In this document: positions 9,291-22,640 of the stretch, one piece after another
How positions within the stretch are numbered: position 1 is the first letter of the stretch
Layout: every line of letters begins with the position of its first letter
Assembly: GCA_963920525.1 (NCBI GenBank)
Contig: OY986439.1
Coordinates: forward strand, 33,921,819-33,985,818
Direction of reading: 5' to 3'
Origin: Dichetophora obliterata
Taxonomy: Eukaryota; Arthropoda; Insecta; Diptera; Sciomyzidae
Length of the DNA stretch: 64,000 nucleotides
Made by a program: the position numbers and the translations under genes
The notes under the pieces: model-generated
What the model was told of the DNA's origin: nothing
Database searches by the model: none
Seen by the model: only the letters and a program-made list of their open reading frames with translations

Positions 9291-12200
9291 GGTTTCTCGC
9301 AACTGAATTTGTTCTTTTTGTGTTATTTTTTATAATTTGTCAATGTTTTTTATTATCTTTAGAATACAAGAATACAAGATTACAACAAAAACAAAGCGTT
9401 TAACGAAACAAACATCAACAGCAGCGACCGCGTACATGTTTATGTAAGTTTGAGGGTTGTTTTTGGTGGATATTGAAAAATTTAGTTAACGTCGATTGAG
9501 ATTGTGTTATTGTTGGTGATAAGTTTTGCACGCGAAAATGATAGATTGATCGAATGGGCAATTGTTGGGCATGTAAGAAACAAAAGAAATACATATAAAA
9601 CAAATAAAACAATTAAAAATTAAATTGCTTGGTTTTGCATTTTTTTTTTTTTTTAATATTTTGAACAGTAAAACCAGGGTCTAATATGTTGGCATCCCTC
9701 AAATTCCAAAATTTTTGTAATACGAAAATCAAAAATATTTAAAAAGCATTAATTTTAAAGTCATTTCAAGTGAGATATAACGTTTTTATGATTTTTCTAT
9801 GATTTTTTTGTATTCGAAGTGCCAGAAAAAGGCACTTTGATGATTTTTGAAAAAAAAAATCAAGTTTCACCAGCTATAAATTTTTTCTTAGGATTTTGGT
9901 TTTTTTAATTTTGTGCACAAAATAGCTCAAGACTATGCTTTATTATTTTTGTTATTGGCTAACATGTTGCATTTTTGGATTTTTGAGAACTTTTTCGTAA
10001 AAGTACTCAAACTCGACATTTCCACAAGGGTACACTTCTAATAAAAAATTCCATAACGACCAAGTTATTCAATTTAATGACACAATTTTTTGTATTTGTA
10101 TTAAGTGTTGTTTCAGAAAATTGTTTAACAACATTTCATTGCAATTTTTTAAAATTTGGATTTTTGCGATTTTTTTTATTTCGAAAATTAAAATATCACA
10201 ACTCTGGTAATTTTCATCCGATTTTTCTCACCGTAACACATTGTAAAGATATTTGAATCTGCTATTGATTAACAGTATAGAATAATTAAATCAGTTTACA
10301 GAATTTTAATATACATTTTAATGACGAAACACCTCATTTTCGCCCTTTATAGCAATATAATGAGATTAAATCACAATGAGTCTTAATTTATCGGTGTCCG
10401 ATTTGGGTAAAATTTCTAAAGACTCGCAATTAAAAATGTTTACATATATACTTTTTCGTGTAAGACTACCCTATCGGAAATTGTAAAGTGCTTTATTAAA
10501 AAACAAGTAAAAAGATCTTCACTCTGCCTGTGAGTAGTGCTTATGAAAAGTTCTTTTGCTCCCGCTACAAATTCAGCTTAAAAAAACTGTGCTTTCGAGA
10601 TTCTTCGTTCTTTTTCGCTATCTACTCTGCTGACTAATCGCACTCTCATCACTAATATCGCTTGTTGTTTTCTTATCATTATTCATCACTAGTATATCCA
10701 AAAAGTTTGATTCGTGAAAAATTGTTGCAGCAAAATAGTGAACAAAATAAGGTTAAAACGTTTATAAAGTGTTAAAATGTAATATTTTCATAAAAAAGTG
10801 GCATGAAATTAGTGGCAAGTGGTTTGGATATTGAAAACGTAAATGTAAAATATTACTTCGGGCAAAAATATACGCCATCAAAAATGAAGTCGCGAATGCA
10901 GGTGTGAGCAAAGAAGGTGCTCTTTCCGAAGGGAGAGCAAAGCGCTTTTTTGAACCACTTTTCATAGCGAGAACAAAGGCCTTCTTTCCAATGACATGAC
11001 AATGTGAAATAAAGCTCTATTTAAAGCGAGAACATAGCGCTATTGTGGTTTTGTAGAGTGCTTTGAAAGTGGTTTCGAAGCGCTTTGTTTCCTAAAGGGT
11101 ATTTTTAGTGATCATATACATCGGCTATTTTAATTTTGTACACATATTCTTAGACTTTAATTTAAAAAAATCATAGTTTCTGCATTTCCTTCTGAAGTAA
11201 AAATTATCTAAAACGCCAAAAAAAGGAATTTTCTTTCTATTTATTGAAATTATAATAAGAGACTTTTTTATTTATTATGAAAATTAATTTTTTGAAGCAA
11301 AGCTTTTTTTAATTTTTACTATATTTAATTCAATAAAAGTTATTAAAGAATTAAAAATAAATATATTTTTAAGTAACAACAAAAAAATTAATTAAATTTT
11401 ATTGAGATGCTTATGAGCATATTTTCTTGTTGTTTTTACTTTTACTATTGGTGATGGTTTTGTTGATTATTGTTTCTTGCATTCTTATGATGTTGGATTG
11501 TTGTTATTGTTGTTTTTTCTGTTGATTATAATGATAATTAATTTGTAAATATGATTACAAATGTTAATATGATTTGTAAATATGTTGGCGTTGTTGTTTA
11601 TGGTAGTATTGGTGCTGTTGATGGTCTATAGGAATGATAATGGGCTTTCCGGATACGAAAATTGTAGACTAGTATTATTTTCCAAACATATCTGAATATA
11701 AGTAGACTGCTATTATTTCACTCGCAGCTGTATGCATATAAAGGTGCCTCGACTTGTATGGGGAAAAAAGTTTTATTTTTACCCCTCTAAAAATGAACCT
11801 TAGTCTATTTTATAACAATTCCCAAAATATTTTAGTGAGCTAAGCCATTTTGCAAAAACCTCCAAAATTCATGTTTTTCGTAAATATATTGGATGGTGTA
11901 ATAGTTTTTGCAAACTTTAAGTAAAAATTAAATAAAACAAATAATTGTACCTATATTTTAATTTTGAAAAAAAATTTCATCAAGATCCCCTCCCATGGGT
12001 AAATCCTGACTACGGCCCTGGCATAAAATACTGGCGTTATTTTTCAAGTACCTCAAATATTTCTAAAAAATTCGAGTTAAAATGATGGAATCACATAAAA
12101 TCTCCGAAATCACATAAAATAACACTTCAATTTGCAAAATATCACGATTTGAACATAAAAATCGAAAATATGCGCATATAATATGCACTTAAAATTCTAA

Positions 12201-12943
12201 AATATTCGCTAAAAAAAAGGTAAAATATGCAATTCAAAATATTTTTCTTATTTTTTATTATCGGTTAAAAAATAAATATTGCATTTAATTAACAAAAAAA
12301 AACAATTAATTTTTAAATACCATATAAAGTTAATTTAACAAAAAAAAAAAAAAAAATAAGTGCATTTAAAAGTACCTAATAACTCTAAGTTATCTTTTTC
12401 CAAAATATGTCGTATTAAATTTTAATGGTTGCAAATCAAAAAAGCAAAATTTGCAAAAACCACATGAATTTATTGTATAAAAAATATACGCAATTAATAC
12501 TCAAAAATAAGCATTTTTTGTAAAATATGCAAAACCATGCATTTATTGCAAAATATTTAAAAATATGCACTAACTATTGAATGCCATTTAGAAGGAATTT
12601 TCATGATTCGCAAAGATAACTTAACCATTTGCGCTTTAATCTCTTCCTATCCTTTAACCCTAGCCCTTAATCTCTTTGCCAATGTTCTGCTGCGTTAGGT
12701 GTGATCGATGCTTTTCTTGCTGTTATCAATCAATTTTGTTTTATAGAACGAATAACATCGTGTTCTGGTAAAGCAAGCGGCGAACAAGTTCTGCTTTGAA
12801 GCCGACGAGTGCTCTGCACTGCTCGGTTCTTGTCGTTTAATGAATTGGTTATATTCTGCTTGACTAACAGAGTTATGTTCTGAATTCGGCACTGTTGGCT
12901 CTACTGTTGTAGAAAAAACGAGTGCATTTGTGCAGAGGTTTAT
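9291..12943. other. AT-rich stretch between foldback blocks, no gene recognised
   Basis: No transposase, RNA gene or host protein was recognised on either strand. AT-rich ATGCAAAATATG-type sequence occupies about 12100-12570. A possible hAT-like terminus, the inverse of CAGGGCCGTAGTCAGGAT, lies near 12003-12022, but no partner end was seen. Sequence at 10880-11100 repeats AAAGCGCT and GCGAGAAC motifs of unknown origin. Confidence 0.4.
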
Positions 12944-13320
12944 TATTTACTGAGCAGGTATCTGCGCCTGCCTGCTCGCATCAGCGTTTACTCTGTCCGC
13001 AGACTTAGTCTGCGTAGAAGCAAGATAGAAATAAAGCCAAGCTGACTTTCATCTCGCTTGCTCACACAGTTAGCCTGCACCTGCCTGCCTGTCCGCTTCG
13101 GCGTTCACTCTGTTTTCAGCCTTAATTGCAACCAGAGTGAACGCCGAAGCGGACAGGCAGGCAGGTGCCTTCACACTGTATGAACAAGCGAGATGAAAGT
13201 CAGCTTGGCTTTTTTTCTATCCCGCTTTTTTCGAAGCAAATACCTGCGCCTGTCTGCCTGCCTTTCTGAATCGACTTTCACTCTGTTTGCAGCCTAAGGA
13301 ATTATCTTCGACTGGGTCGA
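12944..13320. repeat. GC-rich foldback block B
   Basis: The core palindrome pairs CCGCTTCGGCGTTCACTCTG (13097-13116) with CAGAGTGAACGCCGAAGCGG (13133-13152) across a 16-base loop, and the pairing continues outward through CCTGCCTGCCTGT. Flanking modules (CAAGATAGAAATAAAGCCAA, GATGAAAGTCAGCTTGG) are shared with block A in inverted order. Blocks A and B may be the two arms of one large foldback element of about 4.6 kb, or independent copies. Confidence 0.65.
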
Positions 13321-16300
13321 ATCAGCAAGATAAAAAACCATTTTTGTATTGTGGTTTTTTTGTTGCAATCATTAAGCTTACCGTTTAAATATATACAAAA
13401 TTTAGTTGGCGTTTTAATTGTTACGCTTTGGCTTTGTTTGTTTGATTGACCAAAACTAAAGCATAGTTGCATATTTATTTTTATGATACACTGTAAACAA
13501 AAATACAAACAAAAATTTTTCAAGCAAAGAAAATACAAACTTTGCCTCAATTTATGAAAAATATTAATATGTAAAGACAAAGCACAAAAAATCACGGTCA
13601 AACAAATGCGCAGCCTAAAAGATAAACAGAAATCAGCTGACCCACAAATCAAAAAAGAAAAAAAAAATAAAACACAAAATAATATTACTTCGTGTGTGTG
13701 TGTGTGTGTGTGTGCTCGAAAAATAAGCGATGACTAAAAGAAAAATAAAGTGTAAGCATTGCAAAAACAAATGAAAAGAAAAAGACAATAAAATGCATGC
13801 AAATACAGTAACAGCTGTTGATTAAAGCTGGCTTATTATTGCTGGTATTAGTTAGTTGGACTTTATGTGTTAGTGAGTATCTGTGAGTGTATGTACGAAT
13901 GTGCATGTGAACGATCGAAGTGAGTGACTGATAATTACAGTGGAAATATTTTTTTCTTATGTACCTATCTCTAAACATAAAGTGTTGTTTTACTTAACAC
14001 AATTCTCTCCATTCACTATCATTAACCCATTTAGGCACAAAATATTACAATATATGGATTGTTTTTTTTGTGCTAAATTTTTGATTTGAATACTTTTCTA
14101 TGAATACAACACGATCATACACATATGTATGATGAACTACTGCACAGTGTTCCAGGCATATACATAGCTACAAACTCTGTATACAACCCGTCTCTATATA
14201 AAAACCTCGAACTTGGTAAAATTATTGCTGTATTATTTTAGTTAGTAATTTGTTAGTATTTGTTTTTGTTGTTTTTATAGTAATGACAATTATCACACGA
14301 GCGTTGAGTTCATTACAATATTCAAATAACCAGGCATCAGTTAGTGGAGCAGTCTGATGATAAGCAATAAAATAGACTATTAAACGAACGGACCATTAAT
14401 ATATGTATGTATGTATGTAACAATTTTTACAAAGCTAAATATTCAGTTCGAGTTAAAATAAAGCGACAATTTGTTTAATAGAAATTGATGAAAATTTTCG
14501 ATTAATTAGCAGCCTCGTAAAACTAACGAAGCTAAAACTATTATATAAATAGACTTTTATGAGTGTAAAAGTGAGTACGAAATCATACGAGTACTATTCT
14601 ATAAACTATTCTTTTCACGAGTACAACAATGCACTAATGTAATCACATCGCCAAATTTTCATGGGCGAGTAGGAAAAAAGCACAAAGTTAAATAAATTTA
14701 CTTAAACAAAATTTACTTATGTAAATTTGTACTACAGTGTCTCGGGAACCGTTATTTTTTATTCTTATCGATAGTGTTTCTTAAACTTTTTAGTCGATTT
14801 TATTGTTGCGATCATAAAACTGTCATTACAGTAATGCTCAAACGGATAACGTTGATTATCCAGTGCTTATCGAACTATAACTCTACTACTTCTAAAATGT
14901 TCAAGTTGTACTTTTAGTGATTGTCAAACTTTTCAAAACTCTAGTGTTTCTCAACTATTTAAATTTACTAAATTTGGCCGATTTTATTTAAATTTGGCCG
15001 AAATTCGACCAACCTTCTGAAATTGCAATATTTTTTCTAGTTCTGAGGCATGGTCTTGCTTTAAGAAAATGTGCTGTACTAGGAAAATCTTAAGTTTATC
15101 ACAATAATTTTAATATAAAAATAGTCTAAATTTTTTTAAAATATCTGTAAAAACATTATCCCTAAAAACTTTCGTACACCGTTATTTTTCACAACCAGGA
15201 CTTTTCATATAAAACACGATGTACTGAGAAAAGCTACAGTTTTCAAGATATCGCCATAACTTTGATGTCAAAATAAAGGGAATTTTTCAGAATTTACTAT
15301 TTATAAGAAATTTCACCATCACAATATATATTCACACATGTTACATCCAAAATGCTTATTGTAGGGTATTCGTAAGAGATAGCGAAAAATGTTTTTTGTA
15401 CATTGTATTATTGTCGAAAATTTCCTCTTGCACCATGTTCTTCCATTTTTTATAGTTTAGGTTTTACTTAAGAAATATTCTTTACACGCTAATATTTCAG
15501 GTGAAAGGTCACAAAATATTCAGTGAACTACTTCTCCCTACTCTAATTTCTTTAAAAAAAATATCAAAATCGGTTTAGAAACACGGAAGAATTGTTTCTC
15601 CCACGCATATTTCTATTTATGTGTACCGAAATGGCTTAAAACATAGATTGGTGTATATACTATGAAGTGGTTTGAAATATTTGAAAATTTTTTCACAGAA
15701 ATTATTTTTTAAGCTGTAGAACTTTGTAAAAAATGTAAAAACAACATTTTTAAGAATTTAATTTTCATCAAAAAAATCATAGGAGGTAGCTCAGGAATTT
15801 CTGAATGAATTATGTGTCAAAATAAGGCAATTTTGCAAATAAATATGTCATATGAAAGAGTATGAAAAAATGTAATAAGAAAAAAAAAATTACAACAAAA
15901 AAAACGTTTGTCTTATTTTTTGTGCAAAACCTTAATATTTTAGAGGTTTATATAAAATACTATAAAACATTGAATTGATGGGATAACGGTTAATCTTTTC
16001 TTATTTCTCAAAAGTCATTTAATTCATCTTTCAGAAAAGGAAAATTTGTTGCAAATTGATTAAAAAATGGCTGAGATATTTGCTTGCAAAGTCAAAACTT
16101 GAAATTTCAATAGTTTCTTTCTCATTCTGAGGCGATGGCCTTGCTTCAAGGAAATACGTTGTACTGATAGAAGATATAAACTTTTGGAGATATCTAAATA
16201 ATTTTAATGTCATTGCAAGGGGATTTTTTTTAACATACTATCCGTGGAAAATATTACCAAGAAAGCTTTCCTATACCGATATATTCCTCAACCAACGACT

Positions 16301-16704
16301 TTACATACAAAAATACGTTGTACTAAGAACATATATAGTAAGGTGTATCAACAAAAAAAAAAAACATTTTTTTCGACACTCATATTCTGGGAGCTGAATT
16401 CAAGTAGATCTAACTTAAATCCAAAAGGATATCGAAATCGGTGGAACCATCATCCAGCGGTTTTGATTTAAAAAAATCACTTTTTCGCCAAAAATCACCG
16501 GTTTTTTCGCCGTAATTTTTTATCAATCTAAAATAACTGCCCAAAAGTTTGGTGCAAATTAAAGGTATCTTGAAAATGATAACACAGTAAAAATGCGCTG
16601 GTACACTAGCTAACTCAAGCGCTGTTAACTATATTAGCGAAATGCGTTAAAAATAGTACTATGTTTGCTTGCGTGAAATTTCGCTGGCAACATTCATTTA
16701 TTTG
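13321..16704. other. AT-rich DNA with a GT microsatellite
   Basis: A (GT)n run lies at about 13692-13713 and an ATGT tetranucleotide run at about 14402-14418. Sequence at 15640-15870 shares phrases (TTTTTTCACA, AAAAACAACATTTT, GCAAATAAAT, GTCATATGAAAG) with 54640-54840, so a diverged dispersed repeat is likely. No gene is recognised. Confidence 0.4.
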
Positions 16705-17914
16705 TTAAGCATAGCACTCTGTTCAGTTTCATGTTAAATTCCACCATTCTCTATACAAAATCTCTATACAAAAAATGACAGCTGCGAAACAAGCGTGGAA
16801 ATTTTCAGAACATGTTCGCCAGAGCAGTCCTCAGTGCCGCTGCGTGAAATTATCGCAACATGTTTCTGAGCAACATTTTTCACGACAATTTAACTGTAGA
16901 GTAACTTCGGGTATGTGATATAGGTATTTTATTTCTTATAATTGCTCGTAATTTTCTTTCGTTAGCATATACCGCATTACACAGGATAATTTTTTGATAC
17001 ATTGTGCAGTGTATTACGACTTCGGAGCTCTATAGCGTCACCCAATTTGAAGCTTTTTCAACACAATGGAAAAAATCCATGTAACTTCATGAACTTGGTG
17101 GGTAAAGTGATATACCATGTTCGGGTAATGTGATATGGTATAGAGTTCAACAGCAGCATTGTTCTTTTAACCAAAATTTAAAACACTGGTAGATATGTAG
17201 GTATATTATAATATCATTGAATTTTTCTAGAAAAGTATACCGCAATAGCACGTACCGCGCAAGAAAGATATAAACAATTTAATTATTTCAGTGGAACTTA
17301 CATAAAAGAAAAATATATAAAAAAAGCAACTGAAAACGAATACGCAAGTAAAAACTTAACAAAATATAGCTTAAGAAATAACTTAAAACATTTCGCTGAT
17401 AGGTTTATCACTACGAGCTTCTCGAGCGCTCAGAAACATGTTGCGATCATTTCACGCTGCGAAACAGAGTACTAGTTTAACGAACATATTGTGAAAATGT
17501 TCATGCTTTTTTCACAGCTGTCATTTATGTATAGAGATTTGAGTGGAGTTTCTCATGAAACTGAACAGAAGACTACTATGCTTTAATGCAATATTGCCAT
17601 GAAGCAGATAAATATGTTATGATTCCTATAACAGGACTTTAATCAACGCACTAAGATTCAGAGAGATTCGAAGAGTCAGTTGAGAAATTTCATATGATCT
17701 CTCTCTTTTCACTTCAAAATATATAGGCAGTGCCATTAAATTGTCGTGAAAAAATGTTGCTCAGAAACATGTTGCAATCATTTCACGCAGCGGAACAGAG
17801 TACTGCTCTGACGAAAATGTTGTGGAAATTTCCACGCTTGTTTTGCAGATGTCATGTTTTGTATCCAGATTTGAGTGGAATTTCACATTAAACTAAACAG
17901 AGTACTATGCTTAA
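16705..17914. mobile_element. 1.2-kb inverted-repeat element with TTAA flanks
   Basis: The element spans 16709-17910 with TTAA on both sides (16705-16708, 17911-17914). Left GCATAGCACTCTGTTCAGTT is matched by the inverse of GCATAGTACTCTGTTTAGTT at the right. The inverted arms run about 185 bp (16709-16895 and 17730-17910) and include AACATGTTTCTGAGCAACAT and a TGTCATTT segment. A third, partial copy of the right arm lies at 17420-17590 in the same orientation. No transposase is visible. TTAA is the target of piggyBac-like elements, but the ends do not show their usual CCC start, so the class is uncertain. Confidence 0.65.
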
Positions 17915-18281
17915 CAGAAACAAATTTTTTATTTGATTAACAAATCATTCAATATTAAAAATTACTTTTTTTGAGGCACAAAAATAAAGTAAATACATGT
18001 AAAAAAGTAATAACAACACATACAAAGGAAAAACGCGGTATCTGCTAGTAGATGCCGCTGTTTTCAACTCTATTTCTGCAGATACTGCGTTTTTTGCTCG
18101 AATGATTGCTTTAATTTGTGTAGATATGACAATTTAGGTTAAAGTATTAAGCAATTGAGCAAAAATGAGCAATTTTTATTTTATTTTCCTAAAGATGGAA
18201 GAAAGATGATTAAGAAAAAACAATAAAACTTATTTTGATTATCATGCTAGATGCTTAACCCTTTCTTATGACGGCAGTACA
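17915..18281. other. AT-rich spacer
   Basis: A short imperfect inverted motif CGCGGTATCTGC / GCAGATACTGCG lies at 18033-18091. Nothing else is recognised. Confidence 0.4.
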
Positions 18282-19331
18282 GTAATGGGCAGGGACCGTA
18301 CGGTTATGATTTTTTTCAAAAACGTTTAAAAAACGATATCATTTCGATCAAAAATAAAAGTTAAAATTTTACTATTATTTTTTCGATCAAAAATATAGGT
18401 TAAAATTTTACTTTTATTTTTTTTTATCAAAAATAAAAGTTTATATATGACTTTTATTTTTTCGATCAAAAATATAAGTTAAGATTTGATTTTAATTTTT
18501 TTGATCAAAAATAAAATTCTAAATTTGACTTTTATTTTTTCGTTAAATTAATTAATTAATTAATTTCGTTAATTTTCAAATGTTAAAATTTGATTTTATT
18601 ATTTTTGATTAAAAATAAAAGTTAAAATTTGACTTTTATTTTTTGGTCCAAAATAAAACTTCAAATTTTACTTATATTTTTCCGATCAAAGATAGAGATT
18701 AAAACTTTGACTGATCAATTACTTATTAACTACTATAATAGTTTAAATTTTCAAAACAATTAATAGAGTACATTTCTTATTCTTTTACACCTATATTAGT
18801 ACCATTTTTGCACAGAGATAAAAACATTGCCAGCGATCATCATATCGTTGCATTGCATATCGCTTAGTTGCTTATCATTGTACAATCTGTTTTCATTTAT
18901 TTCGCAAACGACTGAAACAGCGACTGCAAGCAGATGATATAGGAATTAATATATGACTTTTACTCGAAAAATAAAAGTCAAATTTTAACTGTTATTTTTG
19001 GTCGAAAAAATAAAAGTCAAATTTTAACTTTTATATTTGATCAAAAAAATAAAAGTCTAATTTCAACTATTATATTTGATCAAAAAAATAAGTCAAATTT
19101 TTACTTTTATTTTTGATCGAAATAAAATTGGTCAAAAAATAACGATTACTTATTACTTTTTTAAAAAATCAGAAAAATCAGAAAAAAGAAAATAAAAAAG
19201 ATTATTTATTATTCCTTAGCTAACAAGCATCACATTGCTATATTCAAATATCGAATAGACATACTCTTTCCATTTGATTTTTTGAATAGAAATTTAGAAA
19301 ATAACTGTTATTTTCGGTCCCTGGTTATGGG
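18282..19331. mobile_element. Non-autonomous hAT element with 8-bp TSD
   Basis: The element spans 18290-19323. The left end is CAGGGACCGTACGG and the right end is the inverse of CAGGGACCGAAAATAACAG. The flanks are GTAATGGG (18282-18289) and GTTATGGG (19324-19331), 7 of 8 identical. The interior is made of ATCAAAAATAAAAGTTAAAA / CTTTTATTTTT units, oriented one way at 18340-18710 and the other way at 18955-19140, so it can fold back. There is no coding capacity. Related ends are seen at 45121-45150 and 58134-58512. Confidence 0.8.
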
Positions 19332-20265
19332 GCAACCTGCATCTGCATTGCACCTGCATCTCCCCCCTACATCTTAACCACTATATATTTGCTATTTACT
19401 CAGCATCAAAACATTGCTTTAGATAAATTTAGGTACTTAATTTTATATCTGTAGAGATAATATAATTTTATTTATTTAAGAGATTTAATTAAAAAACGAA
19501 CAAAGCATTGAACAACCATGACTATCTCAACAAATTTTCTAAACTAAAAATATTGCCTTAAAAATCAATTATTTAAAGTTTTTTTAACATGTTTGAAACA
19601 TAGCAAAATTTCAAAATGACTTTTTTTCTCTGAAATTTTTAAAAGTAAATAAATTTATGCATGCGCAGCTTTCAGAATATCTCATCATTTTACGTATTTT
19701 TTTTTTTTTTGCTTTTTTTACATTCTTTTTCCCCACTAACTTTACTTAACAGCAGCTGCGCTTTGTTGCAGCAGTTGTTGTAGACGATAAAAAAAAATTA
19801 TATTGAAAAACAAATGCAAGTAAAATATGAGGAAAAAAGAGCACAATATCTAAAGACAGAATAACAAGAAAATTGTATCTAAACGTAAACAATATAAACT
19901 CAATCTTTTGCATCTTATAAAAGGAAAAAACGAAAAAAACGAAAAAGCAATAAACAAAAAAAACAGAAGCGCAACGAATGCAAATGAAATACGGTGATGG
20001 CCGATTATGGCGAAAAGCATCCATTGGATGCATAAGAATTAGACCACAAAAGAAAAAAATTACTAAAATAATCTGAGGTTCAGTTTTAACAAAAATAAAG
20101 TTTCTTTCATAAAAAATTTTGCAAAACATTAATACATAGTTTATTAACATAAATAGAATAGAATATAAATAGAATTAAATTATTATAAAAAGTTTTTAAT
20201 GAGTTTAATGATCAAGGTCCATGTCATCTGATATAAAAAAAAACTAAATAGTTTTATAAATATTA
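19332..20265. other. AT-rich DNA, no feature recognised
   Basis: Contains poly-T runs. The 134-codon minus frame at 19746-20150 is Phe-rich, low complexity and without domain signal, so I treat it as chance. Confidence 0.4.
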
Positions 20266-20333
20266 GGGGTATTCACACTAACTTGGTTAGATAGGCATGG
20301 GTAGATGGAGACCTTTTATTATTGCGAGCACCC
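20266..20333. repeat. 68-bp relative of the MITE end at 6324-6391
   Basis: It begins GGGGTATTCAC and ends GAGCACCC, the same ends and exactly the same length as the first 68 bases of the TAA-flanked element at 6324. The middle differs. Flanking trinucleotides are TTA and TAA. It may be a very small element or one end of a larger one whose other end is not visible. Confidence 0.45.
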
Positions 20334-20427
20334 TAAATTGCAATTGTTTACTTTGTAGAATAGTTTTGAGCAGTGCTGCATGTTTGTTTGATCTCCCCGG
20401 CTTATGTAGCTGATGAGAGATGAGCAC

Positions 20428-22342
20428 AGCTGTAAAGAATGCATTCAATTTGATTTTATTCACAAAAAAGTGAATCAGTGAATAACGAAATAAGAATGCA
20501 TTCAATGAATGCAAAATTGATTTATGAATAGAATGCTTAATTCACATTCATTTTTAAAATATTATTCCAATTATTCACTTTCGTTATTCAGAACAATGAA
20601 TAAATTTTTTATTCATTTGAATGCTATTCACAAAGAATGAAATTCACAAAGACTTTTAGAATTTTCAATTATTCCTTTTTATTCATTACTAGCGGATGTT
20701 ACCCGGTGTTACAAGGGATTGTATTTAAGTTATGTTTGGCATTATTTAATAGGTTTCCATCTTTTTTAAAATAATTTGGAATGGACTTATTAAATTAAGC
20801 GACAACAATGTTACATAGTTTTTTAAAAATTAAAAAATTAGTAAAAAATGCTTTTAATCAGAAATATTATAGTGTACGAAATTAAAAAAATATCAATTTA
20901 GAACAAAAGTTGGTCTTCGGTTTATGTTCAGGTTTTGTTCTGTTGCAGGGTCAGGTTATTCCACATACCAAATTTTAGCAAAATCGGTCAAGTCGTTTAA
21001 GAGTTATTGAGTCTGCAAATGCAATATTTAAAGCGCCCTCTTGCGGAAGTCTTTGTAATTTTTTTTGCCGATGTTTTATCTTGGGTGCAGTTGAATCTTC
21101 ATACCAAATTTCATTGATATCGGTCCAGGCGTTTAGAAGTCATTATGGAGTGCCACGCCCACAGAATTGCACCCACTTTTTCACATCCCCTATGATCTTC
21201 CTACCTATAAAACGTACTCGGTGTCAAAATTTCAGTTCAATCGGATAAACGGTGCGCGAGCGTATACGGAACAGACAGATATACAGAACGACCAACATTT
21301 GGTTTTATATATTAGATTAATTTTTTTTTCGTTATTCCTTTTTTATTCATTGCTCATTTTTTATTCATTATTCATTTGTTATTCATTATTCATTTTTTAT
21401 TCATATTTTACTCATTATTAATTTGTTATTAATTATTAATTTTTTATTCATTATTCATTTTTTTTCAATATTAATTTTTTAGTCATTATTTATTTGTAAT
21501 TAATTATTCATTCTTGATTTTATATTCTTTATTCACTTTTTATTAGTTATTAATTTTTTTATTAATTATTCATTTTTATTCTTTTGCCATTCATTATTTA
21601 TTTGTTATTCATTATTCATTTTTTAGTCGTTATTCATTTTTTAGTCATTATTCATTTATTATTCATTTATTATTCATAATTAATTTTTTATTCATTATTA
21701 ATTTTTTATTCATTATTTATTTGTTATTAATTTTTTGTTCATTATTAATTTTTTAATCATTTTTTATTTTTTATTCATTATTTATTTTTTATTTATTATT
21801 CATTATTAATTTTAATTTTTTATTCCTTTTAGTCCTAAGCCATAAATAAAAAAAGAATAACAAATGAATAATGAATAAAAATTAATAATGAATAACAAAT
21901 GAATAATGAATAAAAAATAATAGTTAATAAAAAATAAATAAATGATTAAAAAATGAATAATAAAAAAAATTAATAACAAATAAATAATGAATAAAAAATT
22001 AATAATGAATAAAAATGAATAATGAACAACAAATGAATAACAAATAAATAATGAATAAAAAATTAATAATGAATAAAAAACTAATAAAAAAAGAATAATT
22101 GAAAATTCTGACATTTTTTGTGAATTGCATTGTTTGTGAATATCATTCAAATGAATAAAAAAAATTATTCGTTATTCCGAATAACGAAAATGAATATTTG
22201 AAATAAATAATTAATCATTTTTGAAAAAATGAATGTGAATTAAAAATTTTATTCATAAATCAATTTTGCATTCATTGAATCATTCTTATGTCGTTATTCA
22301 GTTCTACTTAATATTCTGAATATGAATGCCGATTTTACAGCT
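20428..22342. repeat. Large AT-rich foldback element with ATTCATT core
   Basis: Outer arms pair AGCTGTAAAGAATGCATTC (about 20428) with the inverse of GAGCTGTAAAATCGGCATTC (to about 22342). They continue for about 250 bp with TGCATTCAATGAATGCAAAA-type sequence on both sides (20440-20690 and 22085-22340). The interior is a degenerate TTATTCATTATTCATTTTTT array to about 21835, then its reverse complement to about 22100. A Helitron-like element interrupts the left arm at 20689-21316. Open frames at 21167-21421 and 21812-22150 (Phe/Tyr/Ile/Leu-rich) are microsatellite products. Confidence 0.7.
20689..21316 (-). mobile_element. Non-autonomous Helitron, minus orientation
   Basis: On the minus strand the element begins TCTAATATATAAAACC just after an A and ends ACATCCGCTAG just before a T. 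It therefore sits exactly in an A-T target with no duplication, the hallmark of Helitrons. The subterminal CACCGGGTAAC is consistent with Helitron 3'-end composition. The interior includes TTGGTCGTTCTGTATATC and sequence with ATCCGATTGAA and CCGATATCAATGAAATTTGG phrases common in insect Helitron 5' regions. There is no coding capacity. Removing it restores the ATTCATT array on either side. Confidence 0.65.
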
Positions 22343-22640
22343 CTTGATAATGAATGACAGCTGTAGCTCGGTTCTGTAAATTTTCTCACCGTAGTTCTCA
22401 AAAGATTTTGTCACTTTGACGTCATTGTGATGTCATTCTCACTTACACTGACTCTGTAATAAAATGAAAAAAAAAGTCGGTGATTCGTTTCGCTTGTTTC
22501 AATTCTTCTTTCAAAGGAACTCGATAGACGAAGTGTTTCTGTAAATTAAATTATGCGACTCGAGTCGATTACAGTTCTCACTATGTTCTAACTTTGTGAG
22601 AAAAATTTTACTCGCTTATGCAACAGTCATCTAAAAGTTA
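22343..22640. other. Spacer between foldback and Helitron
   Basis: Moderately AT-rich, with TGACGTCATTGTGATGTCATT near 22419-22440. No gene or element end was recognised. Confidence 0.4.

Noticed and set aside
21167..22150. Hydrophobic frames that look like membrane proteins
   Set aside because: They are ATTCATT/AATGAAT repeat translations (Phe, Ser, Leu, Ile, Tyr only).
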